From contig NZ_BOQD01000064.1 of the NCBI RefSeq assembly GCF_018332515.1, positions 1 through 40,978 of the forward strand: a stretch of DNA of 40,978 nt, in the 5' to 3' direction. The position numbers and the translations under genes were made by a program. Shown here piece by piece: positions 15,297 through 21,891 of this stretch; the stretch's first letter is position 1, and every line of letters starts with the position of its first letter. The notes under the pieces are model-generated. The model made no database searches, had not been told where the DNA came from, and saw only the letters and a program-made list of their open reading frames with translations. Origin of the DNA: Bacillus hominis. GTDB lineage: Bacteria > Bacillota > Bacilli > Bacillales > Bacillaceae_G.

Positions 15297-17978
15297 TTAC
15301 AGTCTACCCGCTCTATATTTACGAACTAATAAAGCAAGTGAACCTAATAGTAGCACCATGTATAAACCAAGTTGTGCTGTATCTGCAGTTTTTGAGTTTT
15401 TCTCTTTTTTTACATCATTCTTCACATTTTCATTTTGCTTCTTACCGTCCGCATTTCGGTTAAAATCAGGATTACTGATTGTTTTTACATTGTCTACTTT
15501 CGGTGTAATCACTGGATTTTTCGGTTCATTCTTCGGATCGTTTTTCGGATCCTCTTTAATAGTTCCTACTGCACCAATATTATTTGTATCAAATTGAATT
15601 TGCACGTCGTAGAAATGATGGTAGTTCATTGAATCGATATCTACTTTTGTTTTCGCATTTAATTTCGCAAATAAATCATCGATTTCAAACTCTACTACTC
15701 TCGTATCTGCATTTTTATCTTCACTCACTACTTTTGCATCAACAAATGCACCAGCATTTTCTGTTTGGAACTTCGTAATCCACGCACTATTTTTCAGTGT
15801 CATCGCAACATATTTTTTGCCATCTTTCACTGTTAATCTTGCTGGCTTTACAACGTATTGATTCATCATTGAAATCTCATCCGTTTTATCTTTTAACACT
15901 TTAAAAGCAACATCATATTGACCGTCTTTTAAATTTTTCGGATCAACTGTTGTGTGTCCATTTTGATTGTTATTTCCACCTTGGTTATTGTTTCCACCTT
16001 GGTTGTTGTTTCCGCCTTGGTTGTTGTTTCCGCCTTGGTTGTCATTTCCGCCTGGAATGTTGTTTCCATCTTGATTACCTAAAGCTTTAATACTACCTTT
16101 ATCAAATGCAAATTGAATATCATAGAAATGATGGTAGTTCATCGCATCGATATCTACTTTCACTTTTGCATTTAGCTTTTTCGATAAATCATCTACTTCC
16201 ACTTCTACTACTCTTGTATCTTGCTCTTTATTTGTACCTAATACTTTCGCATCGACAAACGAACCATTCTTTTCAAACTCAAACTTTGTAATCCATGAGC
16301 TATTCGTTAATGTGAAGGATACATATTTCTTACCATCTTTCACTTTCAATACACCTGGGCTCTTCGTATATGTGTTCATCATTGAAATTTCTTCTGTTTT
16401 ATCTTTTAGCACTTTAAAACCGATACTGTATTCACCGTCTTTAAGAGCATTGGGATCAATTATTGTGTTATTGTCTTGATTGTTATTTCCGCCCTGGTTG
16501 TCATTTCCTCCTTGGTTGTTGTTTCCGCCTTGGTTGTCATTTCCACCTTGGTTGTTGTTTCCGCCCTGGTTGTCATTTCCACCTTGGTTGTTGTTTCCAC
16601 CTTGGTTATCTACTGGCTGAATGCTACCTTTATCAAATGCAAATTGAATGTCGTAGAAATGATGATAATTCATTGAATCAATATCCACTTTCACTTTTGC
16701 ATCTAATTTTTTCGATAAATCAGCTACTTCTACTTCCACTACTCTTGTATCAGCCTTCGTATCTGTATTTAATACATTTGCATCAACAAACGCACCATTT
16801 TTCTCAAACTCAAACTTTGTAATCCATGAGCTATTCGTTAATGTGAAGGATACATATTTCTTACCATCTTTCACTTTCAATACGCCTGGGCTCTTCGTAT
16901 ATGTGTTCATCATTGAAATTTCTTCTGTTTTATCTTTTAGCACTTTAAAACCGATACTGTATTCACCATCTTTAATTGTGTCAGCATCCGGTTGTTTATC
17001 TCCATCCGGTTGTTTCTCTTCATTTTTAATTTGTTCAAGTTTATCTTGTTCAAATACAAGTTGTACGTCATGAGTTTGCTTGTAACCTTGTGATGCCACT
17101 TCAATAAATACTTTTGTATTTAGTTTTTTAGATAAATCATCCACTTCAAATTCTACTACTCTTGTATCTTTTTCTTTATCTTCACTCACTACTTTTGCAT
17201 CAACAAATGCACCATCTTTTTCCGTTTGGAAATTTTTAATTAATGAGCTTCTTTTTAGCGTTACAATTGCTTTTTTCTTACCATTCTCTACTTTCAATAC
17301 CCCTGGATTTTCCATGTAAGTATTCATTTTAGATTCTTCATCTGTTTTATCTTTTAACACTTTAAATGGAATGCTGTACGCACCATCTTTAATTGTGTTA
17401 GAATTTGGTTGTTGATCTGAGTCAGGCTTTTGGTCGGGCTTCTGACTTGGATCCGGATTTTCATTTGGATCTGGCTTATTAGCTGGGTCCTCTTTTTCAT
17501 CTGGTTTTTCTACATGAATTGGTGTAATGCTATTTTGATCGAATGAAATACGAATGTCATAGTAATGATGATAATTAAAAGCATCAATATCAACTTTTAC
17601 TTTTGCATTTAATATTTTTTCTAAATCTTCTACATCAAATTCTACTACTCTTGTATCATTTTCTTTATCTTCACTCACTACATTTACATCAACGAATTGG
17701 CTACCTTTTTCTGTTTCAAACTTCGTAATCCATGAACTATGTGTTAACGTAAAGGATACTTTCTTTTTCCCATCCTTCACTTTCAAAGTCCCCGGGCTTA
17801 CAGAATATTGATTCATCATTGATTCTTCATCTGATGTATCTTTCAAAACTTTGAAACCGATTGAATATTCACCGTCAGCTAATTGGGTAGCTGCTTGAAC
17901 TGCAAGTGGTTGTAGCGTTGATACGAATGTAAAAATCGTTAGAAACATTGCAACAACAATCTTAAGATACCTGTTCAA
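15297..17978 (-). CDS. isdX2: five-NEAT heme-binding surface/secreted protein, IsdX2-like
   Basis: 893 residues: signal peptide 1-29, then NEAT domains at about 33-148, 196-311, 335-450, 512-627 and 683-798. The heme tyrosine pair Y-x3-Y is present in NEAT1 (136/140), NEAT3 (438/442), NEAT4 (615/619) and NEAT5 (786/790). In NEAT2 the second Tyr is His303, and the SM pair of the distal helix is SK (216-217), so NEAT2 probably does not hold heme; the same is reported for B. anthracis IsdX2. Linkers are Pro/Asp-rich (150-195) and Asn-Gln-Gly-Gly repeats (459-501, 635-673). The end has NSKTA (861-865), a hydrophobic stretch and RKYRAGRL, resembling a sortase signal. Start is TTG with AAAGGAG 8 nt upstream. 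Confidence 0.9.
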   Translation of the reverse strand: MNRYLKIVVAMFLTIFTFVSTLQPLAVQAATQLADGEYSIGFKVLKDTSDEESMMNQYSVSPGTLKVKDGKKKVSFTLTHSSWITKFETEKGSQFVDVNVVSEDKENDTRVVEFDVEDLEKILNAKVKVDIDAFNYHHYYDIRISFDQNSITPIHVEKPDEKEDPANKPDPNENPDPSQKPDQKPDSDQQPNSNTIKDGAYSIPFKVLKDKTDEESKMNTYMENPGVLKVENGKKKAIVTLKRSSLIKNFQTEKDGAFVDAKVVSEDKEKDTRVVEFEVDDLSKKLNTKVFIEVASQGYKQTHDVQLVFEQDKLEQIKNEEKQPDGDKQPDADTIKDGEYSIGFKVLKDKTEEISMMNTYTKSPGVLKVKDGKKYVSFTLTNSSWITKFEFEKNGAFVDANVLNTDTKADTRVVEVEVADLSKKLDAKVKVDIDSMNYHHFYDIQFAFDKGSIQPVDNQGGNNNQGGNDNQGGNNNQGGNDNQGGNNNQGGNDNQGGNNNQDNNTIIDPNALKDGEYSIGFKVLKDKTEEISMMNTYTKSPGVLKVKDGKKYVSFTLTNSSWITKFEFEKNGSFVDAKVLGTNKEQDTRVVEVEVDDLSKKLNAKVKVDIDAMNYHHFYDIQFAFDKGSIKALGNQDGNNIPGGNDNQGGNNNQGGNNNQGGNNNQGGNNNQNGHTTVDPKNLKDGQYDVAFKVLKDKTDEISMMNQYVVKPARLTVKDGKKYVAMTLKNSAWITKFQTENAGAFVDAKVVSEDKNADTRVVEFEIDDLFAKLNAKTKVDIDSMNYHHFYDVQIQFDTNNIGAVGTIKEDPKNDPKNEPKNPVITPKVDNVKTISNPDFNRNADGKKQNENVKNDVKKEKNSKTADTAQLGLYMVLLLGSLALLVRKYRAGRL
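15960..16076. repeat. Asn-Gln-Gly-Gly coding repeats, NEAT4-NEAT5 linker
   Basis: Near-identical 15-bp units encode (N-N-N-Q-G-G)-type repeats over residues 635-673 of the five-NEAT protein. Prone to slippage and copy-number change between strains. Confidence 0.85.
16273..16975. repeat. near-identical 172-bp blocks in NEAT4 and NEAT3 coding DNA
   Basis: 16273-16444 and 16804-16975 (offset 531 bp, 177 codons) differ at only two bases by my reading. They code for the first halves of NEAT4 and NEAT3, while the rest of the domains differ more. Indicates recent duplication or gene conversion. Confidence 0.85.
16476..16604. repeat. Asn-Gln-Gly-Gly coding repeats, NEAT3-NEAT4 linker
   Basis: Alternating NNNQGG and NDNQGG units over residues 459-501. 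It is related to the 15960-16076 array but with a regular N/D alternation, so the two arrays expanded separately. Confidence 0.85.
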
Positions 17979-18002
17979 TGGAATGACTCTCCTTTTTAAA
18001 AT

Positions 18003-18713
18003 TTATTTACTTAACTTCACTTTACGAACTAAGAAAACACCTGAGATTAAAACTAACGCTGCAAATAATCCAATGCGTGCATCATCACCTGTTTTTGGGT
18101 TATCTGTTTTTTCAGCCTTGCCACTCTCATTTGTTCCTTTATTTGCGTCTTTGTTTGTTTCTTTACTCTCTTCTTTCTTTTGCTCTTCTTTTATTTGTCC
18201 ATCTTTTTTAGTTTGATCATCAGTTTTTGTTACAACAGCTGCATTGTTATCGCCGCCTACAGCTTTTACGTTTGCATCAAATGCAAAACGAATTGTGTAA
18301 TGATGGTCGTAGTTTGCACTTGGTACAACAACATGAATTTTTACTCCTAACGGTTTAGATAGATCATCAACTTTAAATTCAACTGTTCTTTTATCTGCTG
18401 CTTCGTCCTTGCTAATTACTTTTGAATCAACGAAATTACCATTCTCTGGTGCTTTAAATTCTGTAATCCAAGCACTATGATTCATTGGAACTTGTACTCT
18501 CATCTCACCATTTTTTACAATTAACTTAGCTGGTTTTTCAAAATAATCATTTGCCATTGAAGCTGAATCATCTTCCGCCTTTTTGATAACGTAGTTAATA
18601 TCGTAAGTACCGTCAGCTAATTTTGCTGAAGCTTGTCCAGATGGCATTACGAGAAAAGCTAGCATACATACTAACGTTATAATAAATGCGGGTAATACTG
18701 AAAACTTTCTCAT
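18003..18713 (-). CDS. isdC: cell-wall heme-transfer protein IsdC
   Basis: 236 residues. Signal peptide 1-30 (ends QASA), one NEAT domain at about 31-150 with 'SM' in the distal helix (52-53) and the heme pair Tyr135/Tyr139 in 'YDHHYTI', then a charged Lys/Glu-rich wall-spanning region (160-204), the sortase B motif NPKTG at 205-209, a hydrophobic stretch and a KVKLSK tail. It takes heme from the extracellular NEAT protein and hands it to IsdE while anchored to peptidoglycan by SrtB. First gene of the isd operon: AAGGAGGAAG lies upstream of ATG 18713, with Fur boxes further upstream. Confidence 0.92.
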   Translation of the reverse strand: MRKFSVLPAFIITLVCMLAFLVMPSGQASAKLADGTYDINYVIKKAEDDSASMANDYFEKPAKLIVKNGEMRVQVPMNHSAWITEFKAPENGNFVDSKVISKDEAADKRTVEFKVDDLSKPLGVKIHVVVPSANYDHHYTIRFAFDANVKAVGGDNNAAVVTKTDDQTKKDGQIKEEQKKEESKETNKDANKGTNESGKAEKTDNPKTGDDARIGLFAALVLISGVFLVRKVKLSK

Positions 18714-18744
18714 TTTGCTTACTTCCTCCTTGTTTATCTTTCGT

Positions 18745-18775
18745 TTTATAATTTGAAAATGATAATTATTCTCAA
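18745..18775 (-). promoter_or_regulatory. isd operon promoter with proximal Fur box
   Basis: The Fur box gaaaatgataattattctc at 18755-18773 matches 16 of 19 consensus positions. It overlaps a -35-like TTGAGA (18770-18775) on the minus strand. A -10 candidate TATAAA lies at 18745-18750 with long spacing (19 nt); TTATAA one base further gives 18 nt. Promoter hexamers are uncertain; the Fur box is convincing. Confidence 0.65.
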
Positions 18776-18845
18776 TTTATAAGAAAAAAAATAATCTCTT
18801 CTACCTTTATTTAATTGTCATTACTTTATGTAATATAAGTATCTT

Positions 18846-18860
18846 TGATTATCATTCTCA
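18846..18860. promoter_or_regulatory. distal Fur box 1 of the isd operon
   Basis: tgattatcattctca matches 13 of 15 positions of the 7-1-7 Fur consensus. Identical copy 88 bp further upstream. Confidence 0.6.
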
Positions 18861-18933
18861 CTAGAGGTCAAAAAATATAATATCCCTCAATATTCCCTAT
18901 AAAAAGCACTCTAAAATAATTTAATCACTTTAC

Positions 18934-18948
18934 TGATTATCATTCTCA
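18934..18948. promoter_or_regulatory. distal Fur box 2 of the isd operon
   Basis: Exact repeat of the 18846-18860 site (tgattatcattctca), 88 bp away. The AT-rich region 18714-19164 holds these three Fur sites and no gene that I can see. Confidence 0.6.
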
Positions 18949-19164
18949 ACAGACTACAAAAAAAATAAACTACCTATTCTATTGTTCTATCACCCCTTCT
19001 TCCAAAAATGATATAGTCATAGAAAACCTCTTCCCTTGCTCCCGTCACTTCCCTTCCAACATTTCCATAACTAAGTCAATCTTAGCCTACTCATAATTTT
19101 TTTGTCAACTATATTACGTATATTTTTTTTAATATCTGAATTTCTCTATGTATGACTTTTTCTA

Positions 19165-19201
19165 CAAAAAAAGAGACTTTCTATTATAGAAAGCCTCTTT
19201 T
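19165..19201 (-). terminator. terminator after brnQ
   Basis: Minus-strand stem AAGAG-G-CTTTCTA... pairing with TAGAAAG-C/T-CTCTT (one mismatch), 3-nt loop, followed by seven T. Confidence 0.75.
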
Positions 19202-19203
19202 CT

Positions 19204-20529
19204 CTATTTTTCTACAGCAACTTCTTGTTTCTTGAACATAGAAATTACATAACCAATCGCTACACCAACTATAGCGGGAATTAACCAGCCAATTCCTACA
19301 CTGTATAATGGTATCTTATCTAAAATAGGTGCTAATGCTGCAATTTGAAGGTTTGCATTATGCAATCCATCAAAGAAACTGATTGCGAACGCTCCTACAA
19401 TACCGCCTACATACATCGCTAATGGAAGACGAACGTAATTTTCAACAAGTGATAATACGATAAGTACGATACCAATTGGATAAATTGCAATTAAAATTGG
19501 TAATGCTAATGCGTTTAACTGAGTTAAACCAAGATTCGCTACCATAAATGCTAATACACAGAAAATAAAAATGACTTTTTGATAAGAAAGCTTCGGTAAT
19601 AACGAAGAGAAATATTCCCCACAAGCTGCAACAATACCTACAGAAGTTGTTAAACATGCTGCTGTAATCGCGATACCTAGTAATAAAGTTCCGTAACTTC
19701 CAAATAAATGATTCACAACGTTTGTTAAAATAATTCCTCCGTTTGCTCCCATTCCAAGTGAAACACTAGAAGCTCCAAGGTAAGCAAGTGCTAAATAAAC
19801 AAGAAGTAAGCCAAGTGCTGCAATAAATCCTGCAAAGATTGTTACTTTCGCAATACTGTTCTTATTTGTAATCCCTTTTGCTTTTAAAGCATTGATCACA
19901 ACATTTCCGAATACAAGTGCTGCAAGTCCATCTAAAGTTAAATATCCGTCAATAAAACCTTTAAAAAGAGGAGCACTATACGCTTCTGTAGGAGCACCAA
20001 ACTCTCCCATGGGAGTCATAATTGCTTTCGCTACAATAATTGCTATAACAGCTAACAAAATTGGTGTTAATACTTTACCAATACGCCCTACTAATTTCGA
20101 AGGGTTTAAAGCTAAATAGAAAGTTACTGCGAAGAAAATAAATGTAAAGATAACAAGTGGATATGATTGACCAACTACCTCACTTGGTAAAAACGGTGCA
20201 ATGCTCATCTCATAAGCAACTGTTCCTGTACGCGGTACACTTACAAATACACCTAAACATAAATAAATTACTGTGATAAACACTAGTGCGAATAATGGAT
20301 GCACACGTCCAGCTAGCTCATTAATATCTCCTTTTAGAGCTATAACAATAACCCCTAATAAAGGCAGCCCCACACCTGTTACGATAAAACCAAACAACGC
20401 GATCCATACATCTGTTCCAGCACCTTGTCCTAACGCTGGTGGGAAAATCATATTACCCGCACCGAAAAATAGTGCAAATAACATTAAACTTATTGCAAAC
20501 ATCTCAGAAAACTTTAAAGATGATTTCAT
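19204..20529 (-). CDS. brnQ: LIV-II/BrnQ-family amino acid:cation symporter
   Basis: 441 residues with about 12 membrane segments; the N-terminal block 'LFALFFGAGNMIFPPALGQGAG' is the family signature. Family members import isoleucine, valine and leucine with Na+ or H+; some Bacillus paralogs differ in preference. A T-box leader precedes the gene, tying its expression to an uncharged tRNA. By alignment with the asnS and pheS leaders in this window the specifier would be ACC (Thr), which raises the question whether this copy serves threonine. Ribosome binding site TTAGGAGG before ATG 20529. Confidence 0.88.
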   Translation of the reverse strand: MKSSLKFSEMFAISLMLFALFFGAGNMIFPPALGQGAGTDVWIALFGFIVTGVGLPLLGVIVIALKGDINELAGRVHPLFALVFITVIYLCLGVFVSVPRTGTVAYEMSIAPFLPSEVVGQSYPLVIFTFIFFAVTFYLALNPSKLVGRIGKVLTPILLAVIAIIVAKAIMTPMGEFGAPTEAYSAPLFKGFIDGYLTLDGLAALVFGNVVINALKAKGITNKNSIAKVTIFAGFIAALGLLLVYLALAYLGASSVSLGMGANGGIILTNVVNHLFGSYGTLLLGIAITAACLTTSVGIVAACGEYFSSLLPKLSYQKVIFIFCVLAFMVANLGLTQLNALALPILIAIYPIGIVLIVLSLVENYVRLPLAMYVGGIVGAFAISFFDGLHNANLQIAALAPILDKIPLYSVGIGWLIPAIVGVAIGYVISMFKKQEVAVEK

Positions 20530-20628
20530 TTCTACTAACCTCCTAATTAATTATTTTATTAACAAAATATTCCGAATTTAAAACCGTCACATATCCTCTT
20601 TCAAGCATACTTCCCTATAAAAGAACGC

Positions 20629-20895
20629 AAAAAACACCCGTCCCTAACAAAGGGACGAGTGCTGAAATCGTGGTTCCACCCTTATTCTAATAAAATGAAT
20701 TTATAACGAAATAAGCTCATTTTATAGCTCGTGTAAATTGATAACGGTTTTATCCGCCAAGAATTACAATGCATCATGCAGTTCACTCTTGAAGTTTAGA
20801 GGTGGTAAGTATATCTTTCCGTATTAGGAAGCTCACAGCCTAAGGCTTCCCTCTCTGAAAATCGTAAAAAATATCTCATGTCCTCATCATTACTT
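20629..20895 (-). promoter_or_regulatory. T-box leader of brnQ
   Basis: The minus strand shows all elements. Stem I starts at GAGG (20882-20885), with the distal AGAGAGG...GGCTGTGAGC platform and return strand GATATACTTACCACCTC. The T-box sequence AGGGTGGAACCACGA follows, then the terminator CACTCGTCCCT / AGGGACGGGTG with a T6 run (20629-20661). Base pairing GAGG/CCTC at the foot of stem I places ACC, followed by A and CCTC, at the specifier position. CUU three bases earlier is a less likely reading. Confidence 0.85.
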
Positions 20896-20929
20896 TTATT
20901 AAATATCTTGTCGAAACTTGTTGTTTTTT

Positions 20930-20958
20930 ATTATATGGGCTATTTTTAAAAAAATCAA
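20930..20958 (-). promoter_or_regulatory. brnQ promoter
   Basis: Minus strand -35 TTGATT (20953-20958), exact 17-nt spacer, -10 TATAAT (20930-20935), about 35 nt before stem I of the T-box. Confidence 0.7.
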
Positions 20959-20976
20959 TAGTTTTATTTTTTCTGA

Positions 20977-21010
20977 CAAAAAAATATAGGGAGAAAACTT
21001 TTCTCCCTAT
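20977..21010 (-). terminator. terminator after rluF-like gene
   Basis: Stem ATAGGGAGAA / TTCTCCCTAT with a 5-nt loop, then a run of seven T on the minus strand. The stop codon lies in the stem. Confidence 0.85.
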
Positions 21011-21696
21011 AACTGCCCTATTAATATTTCTAATTCCTCAGTTGTAATGTCTCGCCATTCTCCTACTCCAAGCTCATTTAGCTCTATATTCATAATGCGA
21101 ACTCGCTTCAACTTTGTTACAGTAAACCCAAAAGCACGGCTCATTCTACGAATTTGTCTATTCATTCCTTGCGTTAAGACGATGCGAAATGTAGATTGAT
21201 CGACTCTCATCACTTTACATGGCTTCGTCATACCATCTTTAATCTTTACACCGCTGGACATCTCATCAATAAACCAATCAGTAAAAGGCTTATCGACCGT
21301 AACAACATATTCCTTCTCATGCTCATGATCACCATGCAAAATCTGATTAGCAATAGAGCCATCATTCGTTAATAAAATAAGTCCTTCCGATGCCTTATCT
21401 AATCGCCCAACAGGAAAGATTCGCTCTGGATAATTGATATAATCAATAATATTATCTTCAATATGATCGGCTGCTGTACAAGTAATTCCGACTGGTTTAT
21501 GAAAGGCTATATACACTTTTTCTTTCTCTTCTTTTGCAATAACCTGTCCATCAATCGTCACAACATCACCATCTCTCACAAGTGCACCGTGCGTACATAT
21601 TTCGCCGTTAATCTTGGCACGTCCCGCTTTAATGAGACGGTCTGTTTCACGTCTTGAGCAGGATTTTGCTTCGCTTATGTATTGGTTGATTTTCAT
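21007..21696 (-). CDS. RsuA/RluF-family 23S rRNA pseudouridine synthase
   Basis: 229 residues. An S4 RNA-binding domain (1-50: 'MKINQYISEAKSCSRRETDRLIKAGRAKING') precedes the pseudouridine synthase domain with catalytic Asp100 in 'FPVGRLDKASEGLILL' and the C-terminal block 'TQGMNRQIRRMSRAFG' plus 'LKRVRIMNIELNELGVGEWRDIT'. That last stretch is closest to RluF, which modifies the 23S rRNA helix 74 area in E. coli; RluB/RsuA types usually read differently here. Substrate position is inference. Monocistronic, terminators on both sides. Confidence 0.85.
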   Translation of the reverse strand: MKINQYISEAKSCSRRETDRLIKAGRAKINGEICTHGALVRDGDVVTIDGQVIAKEEKEKVYIAFHKPVGITCTAADHIEDNIIDYINYPERIFPVGRLDKASEGLILLTNDGSIANQILHGDHEHEKEYVVTVDKPFTDWFIDEMSSGVKIKDGMTKPCKVMRVDQSTFRIVLTQGMNRQIRRMSRAFGFTVTKLKRVRIMNIELNELGVGEWRDITTEELEILIGQL

Positions 21697-21718
21697 GTTT
21701 TATTCCTTTTCATATATA

Positions 21719-21765
21719 TTAAAAGCGTCAATCTATGGCAATATCATTATGCCACGATTGACGCT
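21719..21765 (-). terminator. terminator after the mutS2 operon
   Basis: Stem AGCGTCAATC / GATTGACGCT with inner TGGCA / TGCCA pairing, followed on the minus strand by TTTTAATAT. Confidence 0.75.
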
Positions 21766-21768
21766 CCT

Positions 21769-21861
21769 TCACTTCGCAAAAACAACTAAATAAATAACCC
21801 CAATCACCAAAAATATTCCACAACAAGCTAACAATACTTTTGCAAGTTTGTCCATAAACAT
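21769..21861 (-). CDS. 30-aa single-pass membrane protein downstream of mutS2
   Basis: Unannotated ORF from ATG 21861 to TGA 21769-21771 after AAAGGGG. The product reads MFMDKLAKVLLACCGIF then LVIGVIYLVVFAK: a short basic head, then one hydrophobic helix containing two adjacent cysteines. It starts 30 nt after the mutS2 stop and is followed directly by a terminator, so it is the last cistron of the zapA-cvpA-polX-mutS2 operon. ATG 21855 is an alternative start. Function unknown. Confidence 0.65.
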   Translation of the reverse strand: MFMDKLAKVLLACCGIFLVIGVIYLVVFAK

Positions 21862-21891
21862 ATAATGGTTTCCCCTTTGTTTCGTTGTTTT

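Noticed and set aside
15960-16604. Regular short repeats that could suggest a CRISPR array or VNTR element
   Set aside because: They are in-frame codons for Asn-Gln-Gly-Gly linkers of the five-NEAT protein, without unique spacers.
20629-20895. SAM or lysine riboswitch before brnQ
   Set aside because: The AGGGTGGAACCACG box, stem I layout and antiterminator identify a T-box.
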